This document shows positions 1 to 6,291 of a stretch of 6,454 bases of DNA, piece by piece (the stretch's first letter is position 1; each line of letters starts with the position of its first letter). This DNA is from CG2-30-40-21 sp043806395 (lineage in GTDB: Bacteria; UBA9089; CG2-30-40-21): the NCBI GenBank assembly GCA_043806395.1, contig JAZDHC010000052.1:1-6454 (forward strand), in the 5' to 3' direction. The notes under the pieces were generated by a model. The model worked only from the letters and a program-made list of their open reading frames with translations, was not told the DNA's origin and ran no database searches. The translations under genes were made by a program, and so were the position numbers.

Positions 1-6
1 TTATGA

Positions 7-84
7 ACCGCAGAGACGCAGAGTCGCAGAGAATTTATATGCTTCATTCAGCGTTTCTTCTCTGCGACTCTGCGTCTCTGCGGT
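7..84. repeat. Long hairpin of a dispersed CCGCAGAGACGCAGAG-type repeat
   Basis: Two perfectly complementary 27-base arms (7-33 and 58-84) are separated by a 24-base AT-rich loop (34-57). Each arm is built from three 8-base units, seen on the left arm as GCAGAGAC (10-17), GCAGAGTC (18-25) and GCAGAGAA (26-33). I recall this repeat type as dispersed in intergenic DNA of several bacterial groups; its function is unknown to me. There is no T-run after the right arm (AAAAATATC follows), so it does not look like an intrinsic terminator. It sits directly against the truncated left edge of the group II intron remnant, so it may mark a recombination or insertion junction. Confidence 0.85.
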
Positions 85-103
85 GGAAAAATATCAAAAT
101 GAG

Positions 104-472
104 AATTACTACCATTGCGTCAGTTTAAGGTTGTTGAGACAGTAGGACGAAAGACGGCAAGTGCAAAGTTCACTTTTGAAGATAAAGGAAATGAACCAGT
201 GAATGAAGAATGTCCGCAATCTGGTATGACTGAAAGAATGGTGGAAGGTGCTGAAACTAAAGGCGATAGGACACTATCGCTACTATGGAATGAGTGGCAA
301 TATGCCAGCAATGAAGATGTTCTATAGCAAAGTGATATGGCTTGCCCACAAGTGGATAAACAGGCGTAGTCAAAAGACAAGCTACAACTGGAAACAGTTC
401 CTGAATTTCGTGAAGTATAACCCATTGCCATTACCGAAGATATATCACTTGACATATACTCTATCCTCGTAA
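104..472 (+). pseudogene. Group II intron reverse transcriptase/maturase, C-terminal fragment, frameshifted
   Basis: The best-preserved part is 230-472, which reads without interruption as the end of a group II intron RT. It has the LKEWWKVLKLKAIGHYRYYG block, then a SGN turn, KWINRRSQK, a YNWKQF segment and a PLPLPKIYH tail before a TAA stop. These are the usual conserved blocks of the maturase (X) domain. Upstream, the frame beginning near 115 gives FKVVETVGRKTASAKF (124-171), which resembles the preceding RT segment. The reading frame must then shift by one base, probably in the TTTT run at 174-177, to continue as LLKIKEMNQ. TGA codons at 200-202 and 227-229 interrupt this frame; the first lies where I would expect a conserved Trp (NQW). 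The RT catalytic core with its YADD motif is absent. It is a dead gene. Its alignment to the family is from memory. Confidence 0.85.
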
Positions 473-490
473 TGATGATGTGTTCCTGAA

Positions 491-523
491 GAGCCGTGTG
501 AGGGAAAACTTCAAGCACGGTTC
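491..523 (+). ncRNA. Group II intron domain V (catalytic hairpin)
   Basis: The 33-base segment folds as domain V. The proximal helix GAGCCGTG (491-498) pairs with CACGGTTC (516-523) over eight base pairs, including the G-U pair expected at the AGC catalytic triad (492-494). A 5-bp distal helix (499-503 with 509-513) is closed by a GAAAA loop (504-508). A two-base bulge (AG, 514-515) lies on the 3' side, where the metal-binding bulge of domain V belongs. Preservation is far better than in the adjoining RT fragment, with no disrupted pair. Domain V is the most conserved intron element, so this is the strongest evidence for the intron call. Confidence 0.88.
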
Positions 524-530
524 TGTGAGG

Positions 531-567
531 GGCATTAAGCAATCAAAAGGAGGTTGTAAAAGATGTC
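531..567 (+). ncRNA. Group II intron domain VI (branch-point hairpin), probable
   Basis: A second hairpin follows domain V after a 7-base linker. GGCATT (531-536) pairs with GATGTC (562-567), and GCAATC (539-544) pairs with GGTTGT (552-557), both helices with G-U wobbles. Between them is an internal loop, AA (537-538) opposite AAAA (558-561), which would hold the branch-point adenosine. If the branch A is 561 and the intron ends at 570 (TAC), the eight-base distance agrees with known group II introns. The fold is by eye and weaker than domain V. Confidence 0.65.
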
Positions 568-634
568 TACTCGACAAAATCTCTTTTTTTGAATCATGCT
601 CAATAATACAAAAAATAATTCAACCTCAAAGAGG

Positions 635-655
635 TGGAATTGCTATAATGGAGGT
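635..655 (+). promoter_or_regulatory. Possible extended -10 element overlapping the fliG ribosome-binding site
   Basis: TGCTATAAT (641-649) is a perfect extended -10 sequence. It is followed at once by GGAGGT (650-655), a strong Shine-Dalgarno with six bases to ATG at 661. No convincing -35 box lies 16-18 bases upstream (TTCAAC at 619-624 is poor and 19 bases away). A transcript from this -10 would start near 656, after the Shine-Dalgarno, so the two elements cannot both serve the same mRNA. The ribosome-binding site is secure; the promoter is uncertain. Confidence 0.4.
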
Positions 656-660
656 ACGAA

Positions 661-1692
661 ATGGCCGACGAAATTCAATTACCCTTTACAACTGGTCGCC
701 AAAAGGCAGCCGCAATCTTGATTGTTCTTGGAGCAGATATCTCTTCTGAGGTATTTAAGTATCTAAAAGAAGAAGAAATGGAAGTAATAACCAAAGAGAT
801 AGCTCAAATTCGCAAGATAACCCATAGCCAGAAAATAGCTTTATTGCAAGAATTTTACAGTCTGATGATGGCTCAGGAATTTATTATTCAAGGGGGAATG
901 GAATATGCCCGAGCACTATTAGTACAAGCCTTGGGAGAAGAGAGGGCAAATGCCTTTATTAATGAGGTAGCAGGGATAAGAAAGGAACCGTTTGATTTCT
1001 TAAAGAAGATGGATACAAAGCAGATACTTCTCTCTATTCAACATGAACATCCTCAAACAATTGCTGTAGTTTTAGGACACCTTACACCAGAGAAGGCAGC
1101 AGCTTTGATTACTCAATTACCACCAGAGGTTCAGGTTGATGTATCCAGAAGATTAGCCTTGATGAGTTCATCATCCCCTGATGCCCTTGGAAGGGTAGAA
1201 TCAATGCTTGCAGCCAGAATGGAGGGTGGTGTGGCTGTAGAGACAAAAGGAAAGGATATTGGCGGTATTATGGCTATTGTGGATCTCTTGAATCAGGGCG
1301 ACAGGGAGATGGAACAAACCATCTTAGATGGTATATCAGAACAGGACCCAGAGCTTGCAGAAGAGATAAAGAAGAGGTTGTTTACCTTTGATGATATTGT
1401 TAAACTTGATGATAGATCAGCTCAAAGGGTTTTAAGAGAGGTAGATATAAGAGACCTTGCCCTGTCAATGAAGGGTGCATCTGAAGCTGCCAAAAATATG
1501 GTGCTTAAGAATATGCCTAAGCGAGCAGCTGCCATGCTTAAGGAAGAAATAGACTTTCTTGGTCCTGTGCGAGCACAGGATGTTGAAGCGTCTCAGGAAA
1601 AAATCGTCAATGTCATCAGGCAGCTTGAAGATTCTGGAGAAATAATTGTTTCTCGTGGCGGTGGTGGCGGTGGCAGTGGAATGATTTCGTAG
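661..1692 (+). CDS. fliG: Flagellar motor switch protein FliG
   Basis: FliG forms the upper ring of the flagellar C-ring at the cytoplasmic face of the MS-ring. It binds FliF through its N-terminus and FliM through its middle domain, and its C-terminal charged helix meets the stator to make torque. At 343 residues it has normal family length. Visible landmarks are the N-terminal domain (about 10-100), the middle-domain EHPQ motif at 129-132 (HEHPQTIAVVL), the hinge LFTF at 240-243 in the place of the usual MFxF, and the charged torque region DDRSAQRVLREVD (250-262) followed by MKG, then a GPVR turn (301-304). The protein ends in a short glycine-rich tail (GGGGGGSG, 333-340) that I do not recognise as typical. 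The start is fixed by GGAGGT six bases upstream. fliF, its usual upstream neighbour and membrane anchor, is absent from the window; an intron remnant lies there instead. No tryptophan is present. Confidence 0.98.
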   Translation: MADEIQLPFTTGRQKAAAILIVLGADISSEVFKYLKEEEMEVITKEIAQIRKITHSQKIALLQEFYSLMMAQEFIIQGGMEYARALLVQALGEERANAFINEVAGIRKEPFDFLKKMDTKQILLSIQHEHPQTIAVVLGHLTPEKAAALITQLPPEVQVDVSRRLALMSSSSPDALGRVESMLAARMEGGVAVETKGKDIGGIMAIVDLLNQGDREMEQTILDGISEQDPELAEEIKKRLFTFDDIVKLDDRSAQRVLREVDIRDLALSMKGASEAAKNMVLKNMPKRAAAMLKEEIDFLGPVRAQDVEASQEKIVNVIRQLEDSGEIIVSRGGGGGGSGMIS

Positions 1693-1710
1693 AAAATTAA
1701 TATTCTTGTA

Positions 1711-1753
1711 GGGGCAGACCTGTGTGTCTGCCCTGATATTTTATGCCCTGATA
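1711..1753. repeat. GGGCAGAC/GTCTGCCC hairpin repeat between fliG and fliH
   Basis: GGGCAGAC (1712-1719) and GTCTGCCC (1726-1733) form a perfect 8-bp stem with a six-base loop (CTGTGT), extendable by one G-U pair (1711/1734). TGCCCTGATA occurs twice, at 1729-1738 and 1744-1753, the first copy overlapping the right arm of the stem. The hairpin is followed by ATATTTTA rather than a clean T-run, so termination would be weak; it could instead stabilise or attenuate the fliG-fliH transcript. I recall GTAGGGGC...GCCCCT-like units as dispersed intergenic repeats in several bacterial genomes; that is recollection, not a search. Confidence 0.75.
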
Positions 1754-1770
1754 ATTTACGGAGGAATATC

Positions 1771-2640
1771 TTGGGAATCCATAAGTCTTCTACTCTCCCA
1801 CAAAATGGGAAGTTAATTATCCTTGATCCAGAAAAGATAGCACAAGGCGGACAGTTTGAGATTCTGGAAGAAAAGTTGCAGAAGGCTCGAACGCAATTAA
1901 TAAGGCTTGAGTTTGAAATTCAGGATGCAGAAAACAGGGCACAAGAACTGCGGAAAAATCCATTAATAGCTGTAAAAAAAGAAGTGGAGGAGAAAAGAAA
2001 AGAGGCGGAAAAAGAATCAAACAGGATAAAACAAGAGGCAAATGTCATTCTTGAAGAGGCTGAGGAGAAGGCAAAGAAGATAACCTCTGAAGCCGTTGAT
2101 AGGAATAAAGAACAGGCTGAGGAGATTCGTAAGCAGGCACATGAAAGCGGATTTACTATAGGCAAACAAGAGGGATACGATGCTGGATACAAGACTGCAG
2201 GAGAAAAATTTCAGGCATTGCTATCTCAGGTTGAGATGGTGCTAACTGAGGCAAAAAAGGAAAAGGAGAGGATATTTCAAAAGGCTCAAGGGGATATGTC
2301 TGAAGAGATAGTTGAACTGGCGATATTGATTGCTAAAAAAATAATTAAAACAGAAATATCAGCCAATCGAGATATAATTGTAGCAAACATCAAAGATGCA
2401 CTGAGCAAGATGAAATGTCAGGGGGAAATAACTATCAGGGTAAACCTTGTTGACCTTCAGCATGTGGAATCTATGAAGGATGAATTGTTAGGCATTGCCG
2501 CTGGATTAAAAGGGATTCATTTTCATGATGACCCATCTATTGAATCAGGTGGGTGCAAGATAGAAACGACACTCGGCATTATAGATGCAACCATGGATGC
2601 TCAGATGGAAAGGGTGGAACAGGAATTGAGGAATCAATGA
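1771..2640 (+). CDS. fliH: Flagellar export apparatus stator/regulator FliH
   Basis: FliH dimers bind the export ATPase FliI, hold it inactive until docked, and tether it to the C-ring, acting as the peripheral stalk of the flagellar type III secretion machine. The protein has 289 residues. The N-terminal part (about 27-125) is a long, charged, Glu/Lys-rich coiled coil. It is followed by an AxxxGxxxGxxxGxxxG run (A123, G127, G131, G135, G139), a hallmark helix-packing repeat of FliH. The C-terminal domain (about 145-289), related to YscL and the V-ATPase E subunit, includes DPSIESGGCKIET and LGIIDATMDAQM. The start is TTG at 1771, chosen because GGAGG (1760-1764) lies six bases before it and the encoded N-terminus is plausible. 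Its stop overlaps the fliI start (ATGA), implying translational coupling. No tryptophan is present. Confidence 0.92.
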   Translation: MGIHKSSTLPQNGKLIILDPEKIAQGGQFEILEEKLQKARTQLIRLEFEIQDAENRAQELRKNPLIAVKKEVEEKRKEAEKESNRIKQEANVILEEAEEKAKKITSEAVDRNKEQAEEIRKQAHESGFTIGKQEGYDAGYKTAGEKFQALLSQVEMVLTEAKKEKERIFQKAQGDMSEEIVELAILIAKKIIKTEISANRDIIVANIKDALSKMKCQGEITIRVNLVDLQHVESMKDELLGIAAGLKGIHFHDDPSIESGGCKIETTLGIIDATMDAQMERVEQELRNQ

Positions 2641-3965
2641 AAACAGTTATCTCTAAATACAAAGAAAAATTAGAACGAATAGAAACCATTCAGCTTAAAG
2701 GCAAGGTAAAGCAGGTAATTGGCCTATTAATTGAATCAGCCGGACCGCCTTGTGCCCTTGGCGAGGTATGTCTGATTCGTTTTGCTTCAGGGACAAGAAT
2801 AAAGGCAGAGGTTGTGGGATTCAGGGAGGATAGGATTCTGCTCATGCCTCTTGGAGAAATGGAAGGAATAGCCCCAAACTGTGAGGTTATTTCTACTGGC
2901 AGTGCTTTTAATATACCAGTAGGAGAGGAATTACGAGGAAGGATCCTCGATGGATTAGCAAGACCAATAGATGGTCTTGGACCACTCCTCTGTACTCAAG
3001 AATACCCTGTCCTTAACCCACCCCCGGATCCAATCTGTAGACCAAGAATTAAAGAGGTATTACCCTTAGGGATTAGAGCCATTGATGCTATCCTGACCGT
3101 AGGAAAGGGGCAACGATTTGGCATATTTTCTGGAAGTGGGGTAGGCAAAAGCACCCTGATGGGTATGGTTGCCAGAAATACCAGGGCAGATATAAATGTT
3201 ATTGGCTTGATTGGGGAAAGGGGAAGAGAGGTTAATGATTTCATTGAAAAAGACCTTGGAGAGGAAGGATTAAAGCGATCTGTGGTAATTGTAGCGACAT
3301 CAGAGCAGGCTCCATTGCTCAGATTAAAAGGGGCATTTGTTGCCACTGCTATTGCTGAATTTTTTCGGGATCAGGGTTATGCCGTTATGCTGATGATAGA
3401 TTCTATTACCCGATTTGCACGGGCACAGCGAGAGGTTGGTCTCTCTATTGGCGAGCCGCCAACAACTCGTGGATTTACCCCTTCAGTTTTCACCATTTTA
3501 CCCAAACTTTTAGAAAGGGCAGGGACTTCCTCTACGGGAACCATTACCGGACTCTATACCATTCTTGTAGATGCAGACGATATGAACGAACCCATAGCAG
3601 ATAATACCAGAGCAATCTTAGATGGACATGTGGTTCTCTCCCGTGATCTGGCACATAGAAATTATTATCCTGCAATTGATGTGCTATCAAGCATTAGCCG
3701 GGTAATGATTGATATTGTTGATGCCAGCCATGATCAGGCAGCCAGAAGATTAAAAGAAATCGTTGCCATTATAAAAGAGTCTCAGGATCTGATAAATATT
3801 GGGGCATATGTAAAGGGATCAAACCCGAAGATTGATTATGCTCTTTCCAAGATTGAAGAGGTAGAGGAGTTTCTTAAACAAGGAATATATGAAAAAGCAG
3901 ATTACCAGATGACTATAAAAACCTTGCTGAAAATATTTGGGGAAGAGGAAGGGACGCAAGGGTAA
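2637..3965 (+). CDS. fliI: Flagellum-specific export ATPase FliI
   Basis: FliI is the hexameric ATPase of the flagellar type III export apparatus, homologous to the F1 beta subunit. It unloads export substrates from chaperones and helps drive entry to the export gate. From ATG at 2637 it has 442 residues, the usual length. The N-terminal beta-barrel domain spans about 18-92. Walker A is GSGVGKST (166-173), the GER segment is at 193-195, Walker B is MLMIDS (251-256, D255), and the ATPase alpha/beta signature PAIDVLSSISR lies at 345-355. A longer frame opens at 2553 inside fliH, but its first 28 residues look like out-of-frame fliH; the 2637 start overlaps the fliH stop by ATGA and has GAGGA (2628-2632) just upstream. 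No fliJ follows; the next gene is convergent recG. All motifs are intact. No tryptophan is present. Confidence 0.98.
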   Translation: MKTVISKYKEKLERIETIQLKGKVKQVIGLLIESAGPPCALGEVCLIRFASGTRIKAEVVGFREDRILLMPLGEMEGIAPNCEVISTGSAFNIPVGEELRGRILDGLARPIDGLGPLLCTQEYPVLNPPPDPICRPRIKEVLPLGIRAIDAILTVGKGQRFGIFSGSGVGKSTLMGMVARNTRADINVIGLIGERGREVNDFIEKDLGEEGLKRSVVIVATSEQAPLLRLKGAFVATAIAEFFRDQGYAVMLMIDSITRFARAQREVGLSIGEPPTTRGFTPSVFTILPKLLERAGTSSTGTITGLYTILVDADDMNEPIADNTRAILDGHVVLSRDLAHRNYYPAIDVLSSISRVMIDIVDASHDQAARRLKEIVAIIKESQDLINIGAYVKGSNPKIDYALSKIEEVEEFLKQGIYEKADYQMTIKTLLKIFGEEEGTQG

Positions 3966-3988
3966 GGCTCTATCTGAACTACCCCTCA

Positions 3989-6151
3989 TTATCCCACACT
4001 CCCCAACGCAATCCTATCCCTGAACTCATAGAAAAATGTTTTTTTGATATTCTGATGGTCAATATCTGTCAAAAATGGGTCATTTTTTAGCAAGGCAAAC
4101 GCCTCTTTTCTTGCTGATTCAAGTATTTGGGCATCATAAATAATATTTGCCAGCTTTAGTTCCGGCATTCCATGCTGCCTTGTGCCAAAGAATTCCCCGG
4201 GACCTCGTATCTCCAGATCAACCTCTGCTATCTTGAAGCCATCATTTGTTTCACACATGGTCTGGAGTCGTTTTGCCCCCTTAAAGATTGTGTCATCCAT
4301 TTGATTAAGCGGCATATTGGAATTAACCATACTTGCTATTTTTTCAGTAGCCATAAGGATGCAGTAAGACTTATTGCTGCCCCTTCCTACCCTGCCCCGC
4401 AGTTGATGAAGTTGGGCAAGTCCAAACCGCTGAGCATGTTCAATGAGCATAATCGTAGCATTGGCTACATCAATCCCAACCTCAATTACCGTAGTCGAGA
4501 CAAGGATGTTTATCTGATGCTTATAAAAGGCAGCCATGGTTTCATCCTTTTCCTGTACCTTCATCTGCCCATGAAGAAGACCAAGCTGAAACTCCGGGAA
4601 TACAATTTTTAATTCTTCAAACGATGTTACCGCAGCCTTGAGATCCATCTCCTCTGATTCTTCAATCAGGGGATAGACAATATATGCCTGTCTCCCGTCT
4701 GACACCTCCTGACGGATAAAGGCGAATATCTTATCCATGCTTTGCTCGGACCTGCAACGGGTAATAACAGGCAGTCGAAGGGGTGGCAATTCATCAATGA
4801 CAGAGGTGGAAAGATCGCCATAGAGGGTCAGTGCCAATGTTCTTGGGATAGGGGTGGCAGTCATCACCAGAATATCAGGTGTAATCAATTGACCATCCTT
4901 ATCCCTTGCCTTTTCTTTCAAGGCAGCCCTTTGAACAACCCCAAACCTATGCTGTTCATCAATGATACACAAACCAAGCTGCTTAAATATTACAGCATCC
5001 TGGATAAGGGCATGGGTGCCAATCAAGATATCTATTTCACCCTCTTTTGTCATAGCAAGTAGCTTGTCTCGTTGTCGTTTCTTAGTACTGCTGGTTAATA
5101 CCCCAAGCCGTATCTCTAATGGCTGCAAAAGGTGAGAAAGTGTCAGGAAATGTTGTTCAGCTAATATCTCGGTGGGTGACATAAAGGCTGTTTGATAACA
5201 ATTTTCACAAGCAATCAAGGCAGCACAGGCAGCAACCACGGTCTTACCAGAACCAACATCACCATGAATAAGCCGATTCATGGGTACAGGTTGAGACATG
5301 TCATCCAGTATCTCTTTTATCACCCTTTTTTGTGCCCCAGTCAGGGTAAAGGGCAGGGAATTGATAAATGTGTCTACTAATTTCCCACCTATAAAATATC
5401 GTATCCCCTTCTCTTCTGTAGCCATCTTTTTTTGAGAGATACCAAAGGCAAGCTGAAGAAGAAAAAATTCATTAAAAACCAGCCTGTTTCGTGCCTTTTT
5501 ATATTCTTCATGGCTTTCAGGCAAATGGATATTTTTTAATGCTGCGAGATAATCTGGCAGTTGTTGCCGTAACAGTATCTCGGCTGGCAGCATATCAGGG
5601 ATATTGGAAAATTTCTCAAGAGCCTGCTGTACTGCCTGACGAATCATCCTTTGACCAATAGATGCAGGTACCTTCTCGGTTAATGGATAGATAGGAACGA
5701 TTCTATTGGTATGCAATAATTCCCTTTCTTTTTCATCGATTATCTCATACTCAAAATCAGTAACCTGAATCTCGCCCTGATACCGACGGATACGACCAGT
5801 AACAAATACCTTTGTTCTGGGAGGAAGTATTTTGTCCATACTGTACCCACCAAAAAAGAGGAGATACACATAACCCGTGCCATCAGAAACACATGTTTTG
5901 GTAAGCTTTATCCCCTTGCGATGGAATGCGGCAGTGGTATGCCCAATAACTATGCCGGAAAAGGTTTCTCTTTGTCCATTCTGAAGGGAGAATATTCGAT
6001 TTACCTTGCTTCTATCCTGATAATCCCTCGGATAATAGGTCAAGAGGTCATAAATGGTTTTTATTCCAAGGCATTCAAACTTTTTAGCCTTTGCCTCACC
6101 CACCCCCTTGAGATATTGAATTGGCTCGTTTAACTCGTGTAATAAATTCAT
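3989..6151 (-). CDS. recG: ATP-dependent DNA helicase RecG
   Basis: RecG is a monomeric superfamily 2 double-strand DNA translocase that reverses stalled replication forks and branch-migrates Holliday junctions and R/D-loops. It has 720 residues, slightly longer than the common size. The N-terminus opens with a GVG turn (LKGVGEAKAKKFECLGI) and PRDYQDRS. The wedge OB-fold domain (about 60-140) binds the branch point. Helicase motifs are all visible: Q-like LTGAQK (270-275), Walker A GDVGSGKT (297-304), DEQH box (398-401, in DEQHRFGVVQR), MTATPIPRTLA (430-440), TTVIEVGIDV (553-562) and GRVGRG (586-591). The RecG-specific RGPGEFFGTRQHG (649-661) contributes to the hook coupling ATP hydrolysis to translocation. 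It converges on fliI with 23 bases between stops. The start ATG has only a distant GAGG (6165-6168), but a TATAAT box lies exactly seven bases upstream. No alternative start gives a better N-terminus. No tryptophan is present. Confidence 0.98.
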   Translation of the reverse strand: MNLLHELNEPIQYLKGVGEAKAKKFECLGIKTIYDLLTYYPRDYQDRSKVNRIFSLQNGQRETFSGIVIGHTTAAFHRKGIKLTKTCVSDGTGYVYLLFFGGYSMDKILPPRTKVFVTGRIRRYQGEIQVTDFEYEIIDEKERELLHTNRIVPIYPLTEKVPASIGQRMIRQAVQQALEKFSNIPDMLPAEILLRQQLPDYLAALKNIHLPESHEEYKKARNRLVFNEFFLLQLAFGISQKKMATEEKGIRYFIGGKLVDTFINSLPFTLTGAQKRVIKEILDDMSQPVPMNRLIHGDVGSGKTVVAACAALIACENCYQTAFMSPTEILAEQHFLTLSHLLQPLEIRLGVLTSSTKKRQRDKLLAMTKEGEIDILIGTHALIQDAVIFKQLGLCIIDEQHRFGVVQRAALKEKARDKDGQLITPDILVMTATPIPRTLALTLYGDLSTSVIDELPPLRLPVITRCRSEQSMDKIFAFIRQEVSDGRQAYIVYPLIEESEEMDLKAAVTSFEELKIVFPEFQLGLLHGQMKVQEKDETMAAFYKHQINILVSTTVIEVGIDVANATIMLIEHAQRFGLAQLHQLRGRVGRGSNKSYCILMATEKIASMVNSNMPLNQMDDTIFKGAKRLQTMCETNDGFKIAEVDLEIRGPGEFFGTRQHGMPELKLANIIYDAQILESARKEAFALLKNDPFLTDIDHQNIKKTFFYEFRDRIALGSVG

Positions 6152-6185
6152 GAATATTATTATACCTCTTGTTAGCCAGTAGCAA
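6152..6185 (-). promoter_or_regulatory. Possible recG promoter giving a leaderless mRNA
   Basis: On the minus strand, TATAAT occupies 6164-6159, exactly seven bases before the recG ATG (6151-6149), so transcription from it would begin at or one base before the start codon. TTGCTA (6185-6180) could be a -35 box but is only 15 bases from the -10. The GAGG at 6168-6165 is 13 bases from the ATG, too far for an ordinary ribosome-binding site and upstream of the predicted start of the mRNA. AT-rich sequence can produce TATAAT by chance, so this is tentative. Confidence 0.4.
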
Positions 6186-6213
6186 GTGCCACGCTATTTG
6201 TTTGTGTTATGCT

Positions 6214-6283
6214 CTCTGTGGTTCTTTCCTTGTCCATTCGTAACTACTCAGCGAAGGGAATTTACCACAAAGAAACAGAGAAG
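6214..6283. repeat. Degenerate ACCACAAAG-type inverted repeat pair
   Basis: CTCTGTGGT (6214-6222) is the reverse complement of ACCACAGAG, and ACCACAAAGAAACAGAGAAG starts at 6264. The first nine bases match the complement of the upstream copy at eight of nine positions. The two copies point away from one another across about 41 bases. Its build (CCRCARAG then CAGAGAA) resembles the hairpin arms at 7-84, suggesting one diverged repeat family. Confidence 0.5.
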
Positions 6284-6291
6284 AATTAATC

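Larger units (their letters stand above)
100..570 (+). mobile_element. 5'-truncated group II intron remnant (RT tail, domain V, domain VI)
   Basis: This is the 3' part of a bacterial group II intron, with domains I-III and most of the reverse transcriptase gene missing. What remains, in order, is a broken piece of the RT/maturase C-terminus, a folded domain V at 491-523, a plausible domain VI at 531-567, and an AY-type 3' end near 569-570 (an alternative AY is at 574-575). Without domain I it cannot recognise exons or splice by itself. The short distance from the RT stop (472) to domain V and the T-run just beyond the 3' end (584-590) would fit a class C intron, which inserts next to terminators; that class call is inference. 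The left boundary is approximate: recognisable RT similarity fades at about 104, next to the repeat hairpin. Confidence 0.85.

Noticed and set aside
1..10. Ten bases TTATGAACCG at the window start also occur at 6415-6424
   Set aside because: A 10-base match next to unrelated repeats is too short to show duplication or circularity.
1..84. CRISPR array
   Set aside because: There are only two arms and they are inverted rather than direct, with no spacer series and no cas genes.
200..229. Genetic code reassignment of TGA
   Set aside because: The four intact genes contain no in-frame TGA and fliH ends naturally at TGA with the fliI start overlapping it; decay of the RT fragment explains the stops. 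Kept only as a low-interest check.
115..327. Open frame of 70 codons on the + strand
   Set aside because: Only its first half resembles anything, and that half matches the RT fragment before a frameshift. The second half is out of frame with the clear RT tail in the same bases, so it is not a separate gene.
120..542. 140-codon frame on the - strand
   Set aside because: It lies antisense to the intron RT remnant and domain V, has no recognisable motif and no good ribosome-binding site; it is a shadow frame.
631..643. Sigma-54 promoter upstream of fliG (GG...GC spacing)
   Set aside because: The nearest GG and GC pairs are at the wrong distance for a -24/-12 element.
480..749. 89-codon frame running through domain V into fliG
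   Set aside because: It is out of frame with fliG, crosses the structured intron RNA and has no protein-like motifs.
2553..2636. 28-residue N-terminal extension of FliI
   Set aside because: The translation is out-of-frame fliH sequence. The ATG at 2637 overlaps the fliH stop and gives the normal FliI length.
4172..4612. 146-codon frame on the + strand
   Set aside because: It is entirely antisense to conserved RecG C-terminal motifs and has no independent support.
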